NCBI GenBank assembly: GCA_014695255.1
Contig: JACJNX010000084.1
Span: 1 to 45,256 of the forward strand
DNA from: Cyanobacteria bacterium FACHB-63
Lineage (GTDB): Bacteria > Cyanobacteriota > Cyanobacteriia > Leptolyngbyales > Leptolyngbyaceae
Direction of reading: 5' to 3'
Length of the DNA stretch: 45,256 nucleotides
Shown here: positions 1-8,729 of the stretch, one piece after another
Layout of the letters: each line of letters starts with the position of its first letter
How positions within the stretch are numbered: the first letter of the stretch is position 1
Notes under the pieces: model-generated
Database searches by the model: none
Told to the model about the DNA's origin: nothing
Seen by the model: only the letters and a program-made list of their open reading frames with translations
Made by a program: the position numbers and the translations under genes

Positions 1-1
1 C

Positions 2-97
2 TGCTTTGTCAACATTCTCGGTGGGCTGATTGCGTATTGCCATCAACCGAAGAAGCCCTCAATTGCGATTAACCACAATTTGCTGCTTCCGGCTTAA
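2..97 (+). CDS. C-terminal tail of a probable IS transposase (partial)
   Basis: The reading frame is open from the window edge to a TAA at 95-97 and gives about 31 residues, including GLIAYCHQPKKPS. From memory this resembles the C-terminal tail of cyanobacterial DDE transposases (IS982-like). Just after the stop, AACCCGAACTCAGGTT has the look of an insertion-sequence terminal repeat. Only the tail is visible, so family and intactness cannot be judged. The rest of 98-246 shows no further gene. Confidence 0.45.
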   Translation, partial: CFVNILGGLIAYCHQPKKPSIAINHNLLLPA

Positions 98-246
98 CCC
101 GAACTCAGGTTAGTTAGAAAACGAATGATTTTGTCGATCGATTTCAGGTTTGCAAAAGTTCAATTACTTTTCCGATCGCTTCTACATCAAAGCCGCCTGA
201 ATTCCTCAGTTATAGTGATTCTGAGACATTCCCCCACAAACTTCTG

Positions 247-482
247 ATGCAAATCACCCTTGAGCTTGACGAGTCTCTTTTGAAAGAAGCGCTTCAACTC
301 ACTAACCTGAACAATCAGGAAGAACTGGAAATCTTGCTCTGAAAGAACTGGTGCACTCACGAAGTGACCTCTCTGAAGTGTCGCGTCGCAAGAAAAATCT
401 TCTCGATCTTGCAGGACGGATTCAATTGATTGAGAACTTTGATCACAAGGCTCTGCGTGAAACTCATCATGCTGCTGATTGA
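247..482 (+). pseudogene. vapB: VapB-type antitoxin, frameshifted
   Basis: An ATG at 247 begins MQITLELDESLLKEALQLT, the N-terminus of a VapB/DUF2191-type antitoxin, but the frame stops at 340-342 after 31 codons. The next frame resumes without a gap in similarity (LKELVHSRSDLSEVSRRKN, later LDLAGRI) and runs to TGA 480-482. A single-base indel near 335-342 would restore one protein of about 78 residues. Its end overlaps the vapC start by 14 bp, the usual TA operon layout. It may be a real decay event or a sequencing error. As written, only a truncated antitoxin with the DNA-binding half would be made. Confidence 0.75.
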
Positions 483-867
483 CACCTCTGTTTGGATCAG
501 CGTTTTTCGCGATCGTTCAGGTGAAATCCGTCAGAAACTTGAAGTTCTAATTGGCGATCGCGAAATCTTGCTCACTCGCCTTACTCAGCTTGAACTTCTG
601 CAAGGCAGTTTGAACGAGAAAGAATGGGATCTTCTCTCTAGTTATCTTGAAACACAAGATTACGTTGAACTGAAAAGCAAGTCTTGGCGAGCGGCAGCTC
701 GGATTTATTATGATTTGCGTCGTCAGGGGCTTACTGTTCGTAGCCCGATCGATTACTGTATCGCTCAGGCTGCTTTAGAAAATGATTTGTGTCTGATTCA
801 CAACGATCGTGATTTTGAAATGATTGCTCAAGTACGATCGCTTAACCACTTCCGATGTCAGCCCTAA
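469..867 (+). CDS. vapC: VapC-family PIN-domain toxin ribonuclease
   Basis: This 132-residue PIN-domain protein is predicted to be a Mg-dependent RNase that cleaves tRNA or mRNA when not held by VapB. The four expected acidic residues are visible: D5 in LLIDTSVW, E42 in TQLELLQG, D95 in SPIDYCIAQ and D113 in HNDRDF. I start at the ATG at 469, because MLLIDTSVW is the family N-terminus and this start overlaps the antitoxin end. A longer in-frame start at 430 adds residues unlike the family. The toxin looks intact while its antitoxin is frameshifted, so either the toxin is tolerated or the frameshift is an artefact. Confidence 0.85.
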   Translation: MLLIDTSVWISVFRDRSGEIRQKLEVLIGDREILLTRLTQLELLQGSLNEKEWDLLSSYLETQDYVELKSKSWRAAARIYYDLRRQGLTVRSPIDYCIAQAALENDLCLIHNDRDFEMIAQVRSLNHFRCQP

Positions 868-982
868 ATCACAGCATTCCTTAAACTGCTCCTGTCCGCC
901 TGAATACACTTGCGCTTGTACACTAGAACAATGTGGCAAAATTGCCAAACTCGCCAGAATCATTGAGGACACAAAGCAAGCA

Positions 983-2365
983 ATGGTAGTGACGCAAGCG
1001 CAAGTCGCGCAAAATTCAGGTCGCCAGTATTTACCGGATTCCGGTTCCGATCGCTCTCCGAATCAATTTCTCATGCCACTGACCGCTCAGGTGAACGATC
1101 GAGATCATCTCGAAATCGGCGGCTGTGACGTGACGGAGTTGGTCAAACATTTTGGATCGCCGCTCTATATTTTGGATGAAGTAGGCTTGAGAACCGCTTG
1201 CCAACAGTATCGCGAGGCGTTTCGCCGTTACTATCCGGCAGAATCTCAGGTGCTATATGCCTCGAAAGCTTGGAACTGTCTTGCGGTTTGCTCGATCGTG
1301 TCTCATGAAGGGTTAGGAATCGATGTGGCAACCGGAGGCGAACTTTACACGGCACTTCAGGTGGGAGCCGATCCATCCAAGATTTATTTGCATGGGAATA
1401 ACAAATCGATCGCTGAATTGGAATTAGCCGTGAAATCGGGCTGTACGATCGTCGTCGATAACCGCTTGGAATTGCAGCGATTGACGCAGATTGAGAGCGA
1501 TCAACCGATCCGAATCATGCTCAGAATCACGCCCGGATTAGATTGCCACACGCATGAATATATCCGCACTGGGCACTTAGACAGCAAATTCGGATTTGAT
1601 CCAAACCACGTCGAAGAAATCTTCCAATTCGTCAGCCAAAATCCGAGCGTTTCGCTGGTCGGACTTCATGCTCACATCGGATCGCAGATTTTTGAACTGC
1701 AAGCGCACCGGGATTTAGGGAGCGTGATGCTGCAATGGGTTAAAAAAGCTGCACAGTATGGTTTGACGATTTCAGAGATTAATGTCGGGGGCGGTTTGGG
1801 AATTTGCTACAACGAGAGCGACGATCCACCTAGCATCGATGAGTGGGTCAGAATCGTTTGTGAATCGATGATCAAAGCCTGTGAAGCGGAGAATTTACCC
1901 CTGCCGAAACTGCTAAGTGAACCGGGTCGATCGCTGATCGGTTCTTCTTGCATCACCGCTTACACCGTCGGCGGACGTAAAACCGTTCCGGGAATTCGCA
2001 CTTATATTAGTGTCGATGGCGGAATGTCAGATAATCCGCGCCCGATTACTTATCAGTCGGTTTGTCGGGCTGTGATTGCGAACCGAATGTCGGATGAAGC
2101 GAGAGAAACAGTGACGATCGCTGGAAAACACTGTGAATCTGGAGACGTTCTAATCAAAGACATTACGCTTCCGGAGGCGCAACCGGGCGACATTCTCGTA
2201 GTCATGGCAACAGGAGCCTACAATTACAGTATGTCCTCAAACTACAACCGTCTCACCAAACCTGCGGCGGTACTCGTTCACGAAGGAGAAGCTAACATTA
2301 TTCTTGAACGAGAGACTTACGAAGATCTGATTCGACACGATCGAGTCCCGGACAGACTGAAATAA
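983..2365 (+). CDS. lysA: Diaminopimelate decarboxylase
   Basis: This PLP enzyme decarboxylates meso-diaminopimelate to L-lysine, the last step of lysine synthesis, in the cytosol. In 460 residues the fold-III alanine-racemase-like barrel carries the PLP lysine K94 in YASKAWN, HIGSQ at about 231-235, the phosphate-binding GGGLG at 269-273 and EPGRS at 313-317. The C-terminal domain has CESGD at 384-388 and a YNYSMSSNYN motif near 412-421. I use the ATG at 983 because the extension back to 824 overlaps vapC and has no family character. The gene begins the lysA-cdaA-uppS run often seen in cyanobacteria, which groups lysine/DAP use with wall synthesis. Confidence 0.95.
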   Translation: MVVTQAQVAQNSGRQYLPDSGSDRSPNQFLMPLTAQVNDRDHLEIGGCDVTELVKHFGSPLYILDEVGLRTACQQYREAFRRYYPAESQVLYASKAWNCLAVCSIVSHEGLGIDVATGGELYTALQVGADPSKIYLHGNNKSIAELELAVKSGCTIVVDNRLELQRLTQIESDQPIRIMLRITPGLDCHTHEYIRTGHLDSKFGFDPNHVEEIFQFVSQNPSVSLVGLHAHIGSQIFELQAHRDLGSVMLQWVKKAAQYGLTISEINVGGGLGICYNESDDPPSIDEWVRIVCESMIKACEAENLPLPKLLSEPGRSLIGSSCITAYTVGGRKTVPGIRTYISVDGGMSDNPRPITYQSVCRAVIANRMSDEARETVTIAGKHCESGDVLIKDITLPEAQPGDILVVMATGAYNYSMSSNYNRLTKPAAVLVHEGEANIILERETYEDLIRHDRVPDRLK

Positions 2366-2404
2366 GGACGAAGCATGAACCATAAAGGGTGAGGATTGGC
2401 AAAC

Positions 2405-3445
2405 ATGGTAATTCAGTGGCAATTCTCCGCTCTAAGCTTAGAGAAAGCCTTGATTGACTTTGTGCCATCAGAGCCTATCGTGCTATCCTCGCCCCTGCTT
2501 CTCCTGCCAACTGCTTTGCAATCTGTGCTGACCTTTGTTGTTCAAAATCTGCGATTTCTGCTTGACGTAGGGCTGGTGCTGGCGCTCACTTACGTCATGC
2601 TGGTAATCATTGGGCGAGAACGGCGGACGCTGTGGATGGTGCGCGGCTTTATTGTGCTGATGCTGGCGGCGGCAATTAGTCGGCGGATGGATCTGGCGCT
2701 GTTGAGCTTTGTGCTGAATAACCTTGTGGTTGGGGCAGCCGTGGCGATGGCATTTATTTTACAGTCAGAATTTCGTCGCTTTCTAGAGCAACTTGGACGT
2801 GGGGAAATTGCACAATTGTTTCAGCCGTCGAGTCGGAGCCTGCCGGGATCAGACAGCGTGATCGATGAGATTGTCGAAGCGGTGAAAGGGCTATCCCAGA
2901 ACCGGACTGGAGCATTAATGATTATTGAAACGGGAATTGCGATCGACGATCGGGATTTCTCGGTTCCGGGTGTTAAACTGAACGCGGAACTTTCTAAAGA
3001 ACTTCTACAAACCATTTTTCAAACCACGACGCTGTTACACGATGGAGCCGTTTTGATTCGGGGGTCGCGCATCATTGCGGCTGGAGTTATTCTGCCGCTC
3101 TCGGAAAAAACCGCCTCAAGACAACTCGGAACTCGTCACCGTGCCGCAATGGGAATTACGGAAAAGCTGGAAAACTGTATTTGCGTTGTTGTATCTGAAG
3201 AAACGGGATCAATCTCACTCGCTGAGCGGGGAACTTTAAATCGCCCCTTAACGAGCAGTAAACTAAAGGAACTTTTGGAAGAACGGTTTTCACAATCGGG
3301 CGATCGCGAACCCGTCTCACGCGATCTGAAAAGTCTCGGTCGTCAATTCCGCATAAAGGCAGTATCCTTATTCTCGCGTTTACTGAATGAAGGTCGTGTA
3401 AAAGATCGTCGCATTCCGAACGAACGCAAGCGTGGCGACTCTTAA
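2405..3445 (+). CDS. cdaA: Membrane diadenylate cyclase CdaA (c-di-AMP synthase)
   Basis: It condenses two ATP molecules to c-di-AMP, a second messenger tied to potassium/osmotic balance and wall homeostasis. The 346-residue protein has hydrophobic segments at about 47-70, 80-92 and 98-118, then a DisA_N (DAC) domain with the catalytic DGA at 213-215 and RHR at 244-246 (GTRHRAA). The C-terminal tail is basic. I prefer the ATG at 2405; a TTG at 2396 is an in-frame alternative. The gene starts 39 bp after lysA and 59 bp before uppS on the same strand, so co-transcription is likely. Confidence 0.93.
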   Translation: MVIQWQFSALSLEKALIDFVPSEPIVLSSPLLLLPTALQSVLTFVVQNLRFLLDVGLVLALTYVMLVIIGRERRTLWMVRGFIVLMLAAAISRRMDLALLSFVLNNLVVGAAVAMAFILQSEFRRFLEQLGRGEIAQLFQPSSRSLPGSDSVIDEIVEAVKGLSQNRTGALMIIETGIAIDDRDFSVPGVKLNAELSKELLQTIFQTTTLLHDGAVLIRGSRIIAAGVILPLSEKTASRQLGTRHRAAMGITEKLENCICVVVSEETGSISLAERGTLNRPLTSSKLKELLEERFSQSGDREPVSRDLKSLGRQFRIKAVSLFSRLLNEGRVKDRRIPNERKRGDS

Positions 3446-3504
3446 TTCTGCTAAAACCAGATTGATTTTCTCATCCCTTTCATCGGCGTTCCCCCGAAAC
3501 CACA

Positions 3505-4269
3505 ATGACTACTGCCAAGCACACAATTTTACGAGACCTGCCTGCTGATTTAGACCGCGATCGCTTACCCCGCCACGTTGCAGTGATTATGGATGGGAAC
3601 GGGCGCTGGGCAAAACGCCAAGGCAAGCCCCGAATTATGGGGCATCGTCGTGGTGTAGATGTGTTGAAGGATTTGTTGCGCTGCTGCCGCGATTGGGGAG
3701 TTGAAGCGCTAACGGCATATGCGTTCTCAACTGAAAATTGGGGACGACCGCTCGAAGAAGTGGAATTTTTGATGACGCTGTTTGAACGGGTGCTGCGTCA
3801 GGAATTGCGCGAGATGATGAAAGAAAATGTGCGGATTAAGTTCGTCGGTAATTTAGATGCGCTGCCGACAAGCTTACAGGCAGAAATTGAGCGATCGATG
3901 TTAGAAACCAAGGACAATCAGGGCATTCGCTTCACGATTGCAACGAATTATGGTGGACGGCAAGAAATTATTAAAGCTTGTCGATCGATTGCCGCTCAAA
4001 TTCAGCAAGGAATTATTCAACCCGAAGACATTGACGAAAGTTTATTCGAGCGGCATTTGTACACAGCGGGAGTTTGTGACCCAGATTTACTGATTCGGAC
4101 GAGCGGTGAAATGCGATTGAGCAATTTCCTGCTGTGGCAAGCGGCTTATTCAGAGTTATATGTCACCGATACGCTTTGGCCTGATTTCGATCGTACTGAG
4201 TTTCACCGCGCCTTGCTTTCCTATCAACAACGAGAGCGGCGATTTGGAAAGGTTGGAAATAAAGTCTAG
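3505..4269 (+). CDS. uppS: Isoprenyl (di-trans,poly-cis undecaprenyl-diphosphate) transferase
   Basis: This cis-prenyltransferase extends farnesyl-PP with isopentenyl-PP to the C55 carrier used for peptidoglycan and surface polysaccharides. Length (254 residues) and motifs are typical: the catalytic Asp D30 in [22 protein letters not shown] near 74-79, and the diphosphate-binding [15 protein letters not shown] at about 198-212. It closes the lysA-cdaA-uppS run and ends only 1 bp before the convergent Uma2 gene. Confidence 0.96.
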   Translation: MTTAKHTILRDLPADLDRDRLPRHVAVIMDGNGRWAKRQGKPRIMGHRRGVDVLKDLLRCCRDWGVEALTAYAFSTENWGRPLEEVEFLMTLFERVLRQELREMMKENVRIKFVGNLDALPTSLQAEIERSMLETKDNQGIRFTIATNYGGRQEIIKACRSIAAQIQQGIIQPEDIDESLFERHLYTAGVCDPDLLIRTSGEMRLSNFLLWQAAYSELYVTDTLWPDFDRTEFHRALLSYQQRERRFGKVGNKV

Positions 4270-4270
4270 G

Positions 4271-4873
4271 CTATCGTTCTGCGGTCAGAATTTGTGCAGC
4301 CGTTAGCGCTAAGTCCGGGAAAGTCGGGGAAGAAATACGGTCTTTCTCCCTGAACTGTCCCACTTCGCGGTACTGCTGTCCTTCCAAATACAGCACAATC
4401 ACGACTTTGCGAGTCGGATCGATCAACCAATATTCAGGAATGCCACGGACTGCATATTGAGCGCGTTTTCTTACATAATCGCGAAGGTAGTTTTCACTAT
4501 TTGTATCACCGGGGGAAACGATTTCAGCCACGAGAATGGGCGGCGGCATCCCTGAGGTAATGGTGAGTTGCGATTGGGTTAGCGCAAGATGCTCTTCTCG
4601 CAAAACGACAAAATCAGGAAACCGATTTGCTGCATCTCCAGATTGGATTACAGGAACTTGAAGTTGACACGCGTAAAGCTTGATTAATCGGCGTGGGACA
4701 ATTTGCGCGGTTGCAAACAGCCAAAAGAGTTCCTGGGCGATCGCAGTATTGGGTTCTGATTCTGGCGGCAATTCAACTAGCTCTCCGTCTATCCATTCGT
4801 ATACCCGATCGCTCCCGTCGTCATAATTGAGGTACTCTTCAAACGTGCTGAATCTCGGTTTGGCTTGCGTCAT
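4271..4873 (-). CDS. Uma2/DUF820-family putative restriction endonuclease
   Basis: This 200-residue protein belongs to the Uma2 (DUF820) family, a PD-(D/E)xK-fold group greatly expanded in cyanobacteria whose substrate is unknown. Visible landmarks are the N-terminal STFEEYLNYD and YEWIDGELVELP, D87 in FPDFVVL, E117 in LVAEIVSPG, K137, and the signature GIPEYWLIDP at 144-153. All expected catalytic residues are present. It lies 5 bp downstream of the DUF3143 gene on the same strand and may be transcribed with it. There is no methyltransferase partner nearby, so classical restriction is not indicated. Confidence 0.88.
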   Translation of the reverse strand: MTQAKPRFSTFEEYLNYDDGSDRVYEWIDGELVELPPESEPNTAIAQELFWLFATAQIVPRRLIKLYACQLQVPVIQSGDAANRFPDFVVLREEHLALTQSQLTITSGMPPPILVAEIVSPGDTNSENYLRDYVRKRAQYAVRGIPEYWLIDPTRKVVIVLYLEGQQYREVGQFREKDRISSPTFPDLALTAAQILTAER

Positions 4874-4878
4874 TGGCG

Positions 4879-5145
4879 TTAAGGTCCTGCAAATACAGCA
4901 TCCTCAATATCTTGGCGGCTGAGCGAATACTTGAACGATCGCTGAACATCGCGCCCGTTCACATTGAGATAACGCACACTCAGTTGATCAACATCGAGCA
5001 TTAGTTCGGCTTGCCATCGGGGACGCTCGATCGTCCAGCAGTGCAAGTCTTGTGGGTCTTGCTCACAACCTTGCTCGGTTAGCCAAGCCTCGATCGCAGG
5101 CAGAGGATGATTGTAAAGCGGAGTATCACCGGGAGGGAGGGTCAT
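4879..5145 (-). CDS. DUF3143 family protein
   Basis: This 88-residue soluble protein matches the cyanobacterial DUF3143 family as I know it: an N-terminal TPLYNHPLPAIEAWL segment, a central HCWTIERPRWQAELMLD, and a C-terminal RSFKYSLSRQDIEDAVFAGP. Function is unknown. Its start overlaps the 3' end of the J-domain gene by 20 bp, and this pairing suggests translational coupling and a shared role, perhaps as a co-chaperone accessory (inference). Confidence 0.82.
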   Translation of the reverse strand: MTLPPGDTPLYNHPLPAIEAWLTEQGCEQDPQDLHCWTIERPRWQAELMLDVDQLSVRYLNVNGRDVQRSFKYSLSRQDIEDAVFAGP

Positions 5146-5713
5146 AAGAAAGATTCATTTCAGCAGATTCTATTGTCGCTCGATCTGGAGAAAGCGTGGG
5201 AGCCTTCTGGATGAATTCTAGCGGCTGAACCTGTAGACGTTGGGCGGTAAACGGCTGAAAAGCTTGGTCGCCACGAGTAATCCCGATCGTAACTGCCAAA
5301 ATTAAACAGCCAACAAATGTGATTCCAAGAATAAACAGCGCAAACAATTCTCCGGGCGAAAGCGGGCGATCGGTGGCATCTAGATAAGCAGAAGAGTTCG
5401 GTTCTGGCTTGTCGGTTCTGTGCAAGCTGGGTAACGGACGCACCACCACTAGGCGAGAGTACCCGATCGACAGATCGTAAGCTGCGCGACGTTCAGGATT
5501 GCTGAGGGTCGCGTATGCTTCATTCAGATGCTGAAATTTTCTGAGTGCAATTGCTTGCGGTAGCTCAGTGGTATCGGGGTGATAAAGCTTACTCCGTTCT
5601 CGATATGCCTGCCGAATCTCTCGCACCGAAGTCGAAGGATGCAACCCTAACAGCCCGTAGTAAGTTGACTCGATCGACGATTCACCGCCTGAAACTGCTT
5701 TCTCCTGTGCCAC
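5126..5713 (-). CDS. Membrane-anchored J-domain protein (DnaJ-like co-chaperone)
   Basis: The J domain occupies about residues 15-81, with the Hsp70-stimulating HPD at 45-47 and the helix IV region YATLSNPERRAAYD. A proline-rich linker follows, then one transmembrane helix at about 121-145 and a 50-residue tail. There is no Gly/Phe region, zinc finger or C-terminal substrate domain, so this is a type III J protein that probably recruits DnaK to a membrane site. It overlaps the downstream DUF3143 gene by 20 bp. Confidence 0.9.
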   Translation of the reverse strand: MAQEKAVSGGESSIESTYYGLLGLHPSTSVREIRQAYRERSKLYHPDTTELPQAIALRKFQHLNEAYATLSNPERRAAYDLSIGYSRLVVVRPLPSLHRTDKPEPNSSAYLDATDRPLSPGELFALFILGITFVGCLILAVTIGITRGDQAFQPFTAQRLQVQPLEFIQKAPTLSPDRATIESAEMNLSYDPPSR

Positions 5714-5896
5714 TGGCTTACCCTTTCGCTAAGCGTTAGCAACTATTATTGTCGCCAGAAGCGGAAGTCTGCAAGTCGCGCCGCGCTCTGGAGAATTTGT
5801 CGTCAAATCTTAACCAAACGCCAATCTGGAAATTACCTATCCTTGGTATTAGAGCTTTAGAGTGAGAGGCGGGATTTCAGCACGGGAGCAGAATTC

Positions 5897-6517
5897 ATGA
5901 TCCAATCGTTTGCAGCACCGTTGATTGAGCTACCTGATTCGCGCCTTCTCCTCGAACAGCTTTATCGGGAGCGGAGTCTACAGCCCTTTCGCAGTGGTCA
6001 AGGAATTCCTTTACGTTCAAATGAGCTTTGGGTAGTATGTCGGGGCGTTGTCCTGCTGAACACGCTGCACCCGACGGGAGATGAGGCGCTGCTAGGGATG
6101 GCAACTCCTTCTATGCCGTTTGGCTTGCCGCTGACTTGGATTTCACCGTATCAAGCGATCGCGCTAACCGATGTCGATTTGTTGCCCCTAACCGTTGCAG
6201 AAGTTGAGAAATCTGCGGCGCTGTGTCAAGGGTTATTTCGCCATCTCAGCCGCCGATTGCAGCAATCTGAAGCATTTCTGGCGCTGTCCGGCTGTCGTCG
6301 CGTTGAGGAGCGATTGAAGCAGTTGTTGATTTTGCTCCGGCACGAAGTTGGACAACCCGTTCAGCGCGGGACAAGGCTTCAGGTGCGGTTGACTCATCAG
6401 CAGTTAGCCAATGCGATCGGTACCACCCGCGTGACTGTCACGCGTCTGATCGGACAGCTTAAACAAGAAGGCTGGCTGACGATCGATGCAAAGCGCCACA
6501 TTATTTTGCATCAGTAG
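5897..6517 (+). CDS. Crp/Fnr-family transcriptional regulator, NtcA-like HTH
   Basis: In 206 residues, an N-terminal cupin-like effector domain (about 1-110) is joined by a long dimer helix (115-150) to a winged helix. The HTH at about 166-195 contains THQQLANAIGTTRVTVTRLI, whose recognition helix closely resembles that of NtcA. The effector domain is short and lacks an obvious cAMP-binding RxS motif, so the ligand is unknown. The gene is convergent with rlpA (7-bp overlap of their ends). It is probably one of the NtcA-related paralogs common in cyanobacteria rather than NtcA itself. Confidence 0.85.
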   Translation: MIQSFAAPLIELPDSRLLLEQLYRERSLQPFRSGQGIPLRSNELWVVCRGVVLLNTLHPTGDEALLGMATPSMPFGLPLTWISPYQAIALTDVDLLPLTVAEVEKSAALCQGLFRHLSRRLQQSEAFLALSGCRRVEERLKQLLILLRHEVGQPVQRGTRLQVRLTHQQLANAIGTTRVTVTRLIGQLKQEGWLTIDAKRHIILHQ

Positions 6518-7665
6518 CCTGTAATGATGCGGGCGACCTGTTGCGGCGGTTTTTTAGCTTGTGCAATCAAGGCAGATTCCATCACCATGGCTTCGATCGG
6601 CACGACTCCGCGCTCCTCGCTGTTGATCAGCCTTGCCGCTCGCTTAGAGAGGTCGAGGACGCGATTATCAAAATAGGGGCCGCGATCGTTGACCCGCACG
6701 ACAATACTTTTGCCGTTGAGCCGATTTGTCACTTTGAGAAAGGTGCCGAGTGGCAGGGTGGGATGAGCGGCAGTGAGTTCGTTCTGGTCGAAGATTTCGC
6801 CGTTTGCGGTTTGGCGACCATGAAAATAAGGCCCATACCAGGATGCCATCCCTCCGATGCTGCGATCGGTTTTTGCTAACTGGTACATCTCTATCTGCGC
6901 TTCTGCTAAAGGGATGCTGGTTTGTCCAAGCGCAACTCGGAGATTGTTCACCCACTCAATGGCTAGGAGTTCAGCAGGGCGACCGAGCCGCGAAGCGACA
7001 CGATCGCTGATGGTAAAAATCGTGCGCTTACCCAGTTTTGCTGCAAACTGGTTGTTGTCAAATACGGCTTTGAGTGTTGCAGCATCAAGGTTAGGAGTTT
7101 TAAGCAGTTGCGTGACCTGATCCGCCAGCATTTGTGCGGAGGCACGATCGCGGAGTGTGGCAATCTGACAACCCTTGACCCAAAGCTGAAATCCACTGGA
7201 TGCAGTTTTAGTAGTGGGACAGTGCCAAAATCCAAGCCTTGGGACGAGAGATTCTGACTGATTCAGCGGAGTTCCATCGTATGTCACCTGTACGATCGCG
7301 ACCGATGAGGCTGTGTCTTTTGATGGAGCAACTACTGGAAGCTGTTCAAACAGAGACTGCATTGAATCGAGGAACTCGCTGAGATGATGTGAGTTCGAGT
7401 CTGAGGATAAAAGTAATTCTTCGACTGTGTTCAGCCAGTTTAATTGAGTGTGATTGGGGGAATCTGAGGCGGTGAGATCAAAGTTGAGAGAGTTCTGAGT
7501 TGCGATCGCGAGGTGTGGCGAGGACGATCGCGGCAGCGTGGATTGACACACGCGGCTGTGACACAGAATATGAGTGAGATATTTGGGTGTGTCTAGAAGC
7601 TTGCTTCCCAAACTGGGAATGCCGCTAAACCACGACGCGACCCACATAAGTCCGAGTATCAACAT
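6511..7665 (-). CDS. rlpA: RlpA-like septal ring lytic transglycosylase (double-psi beta-barrel)
   Basis: This 384-residue protein has a short hydrophobic N-terminus (about 1-16, signal or anchor), a 250-residue cyanobacterium-specific region, and a C-terminal RlpA double-psi beta-barrel at about 272-345. The barrel has GMASWYGPYFHGRQTANGE, HPTLPLGTFLKVTN and the catalytic-Asp segment VRVNDRGPYF (D327). RlpA cleaves glycan strands at division septa in some bacteria. No lipobox is evident and no SPOR domain follows. Confidence 0.88.
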   Translation of the reverse strand: MLILGLMWVASWFSGIPSLGSKLLDTPKYLTHILCHSRVCQSTLPRSSSPHLAIATQNSLNFDLTASDSPNHTQLNWLNTVEELLLSSDSNSHHLSEFLDSMQSLFEQLPVVAPSKDTASSVAIVQVTYDGTPLNQSESLVPRLGFWHCPTTKTASSGFQLWVKGCQIATLRDRASAQMLADQVTQLLKTPNLDAATLKAVFDNNQFAAKLGKRTIFTISDRVASRLGRPAELLAIEWVNNLRVALGQTSIPLAEAQIEMYQLAKTDRSIGGMASWYGPYFHGRQTANGEIFDQNELTAAHPTLPLGTFLKVTNRLNGKSIVVRVNDRGPYFDNRVLDLSKRAARLINSEERGVVPIEAMVMESALIAQAKKPPQQVARIITGY

Positions 7666-7830
7666 TTTAGTTTGACTTCAAAATTGTAAACAGCAATACT
7701 TTTTTTCCGAAACTTAGTATAAAGTTTTCCTGGTACAAAGTGGGACTGTCCGGAGGAGATAGATTTTCTTCACATTAAAAGGTGATTTGTTTTTTCATGT
7801 ATCTTCTGTCACATCTTTAGAGAGGAATGA

Positions 7831-8718
7831 ATGTCGCTACCGTTCTACATTGTGGATGTATTTGCTGAACGTAAGCTTGCTGGGAATCAGCTTGCCGTTT
7901 TTCGTCAAGCTGAGACGCTGACAACCGAGCAAATGCAAGCGATCGCAAAGGAAATGAACTATTCAGAAACGACGTTCATTCTGTCGGAGACACCCCAGAA
8001 CGAGGGCTATCCAGTCCGCATTTTTACTCCAAATCAGGAGCTTCCTTTTGCAGGGCATCCCACATTAGGAACAGCGTTCATTTTGCAACAAGCTATCATC
8101 CAAGAATCAGTATCTACTGTTAGCTTAAACCTGCAAGTTGGGCAAATTCCCGTTACAGTGACGTATTCCGATAGGGTGATTGACCTACTATGGATGCGGC
8201 AGAATACACCAACATTCGGGAAACAGCTAGAAAGAGAGCAAATCGTATCTGTCTTGGGACTGAATCCGGATCAGATTGACGATCGTACTCCGATTGAGGA
8301 GGTTTCTACAGGTCTACCGTTTATTATTGTACCGCTCAAGAATTTAGCTGCGCTGCAACAAGCAACTGTGAATCGAGACGCACTGTTTAAGTTAATCGAA
8401 ACCACTGAAGCAAAAGCAATTTTGATTTTTTGCCCTGAAACTCGCAGTTCAGCGAATGATTTAAATGTGCGGGTTTTTGTTGAGGCGATCGCAGGAACAC
8501 CCGAAGATCCAGCGACCGGGAGTGCAAATGGATGCTTAGCGGCGTATCTGGTGCAGCATGGTTACTTCGGTCAGAGTGCCATCAATATTCGAGTTGAGCA
8601 AGGCTATGAAATCGGGCGACCTTCGTTACTGTTGTTGCGAGCAGAGAAGAACGATAAGGCGTTCGAGATTTCAGTGGGTGGAAAAGTTATCCTGGTTGCT
8701 CAGGGTGAGTTTATTTAA
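7831..8718 (+). CDS. PhzF-family isomerase
   Basis: This 295-residue protein of the PhzF/diaminopimelate-epimerase fold has two similar halves. Family marks are VDVFAERKLAGNQLAVF near the N-terminus, the catalytic Glu E46 in MNYSETTFI, GHPTLGTA at 75-82, and EDPATGSANGCLAAYL in the C-terminal half. In PhzF itself the Glu drives a proton shift during phenazine synthesis. No phenazine genes are nearby, so the substrate is unknown. It has a good Shine-Dalgarno (AGAGAGGAA), and the M28 peptidase gene follows 11 bp later, probably in the same operon. Confidence 0.92.
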   Translation: MSLPFYIVDVFAERKLAGNQLAVFRQAETLTTEQMQAIAKEMNYSETTFILSETPQNEGYPVRIFTPNQELPFAGHPTLGTAFILQQAIIQESVSTVSLNLQVGQIPVTVTYSDRVIDLLWMRQNTPTFGKQLEREQIVSVLGLNPDQIDDRTPIEEVSTGLPFIIVPLKNLAALQQATVNRDALFKLIETTEAKAILIFCPETRSSANDLNVRVFVEAIAGTPEDPATGSANGCLAAYLVQHGYFGQSAINIRVEQGYEIGRPSLLLLRAEKNDKAFEISVGGKVILVAQGEFI

Positions 8719-8729
8719 CTAGAGGATAG

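Noticed and set aside
824-982. N-terminal extension of LysA
   Set aside because: It overlaps the VapC end and has no LysA-family character; the ATG at 983 fits.
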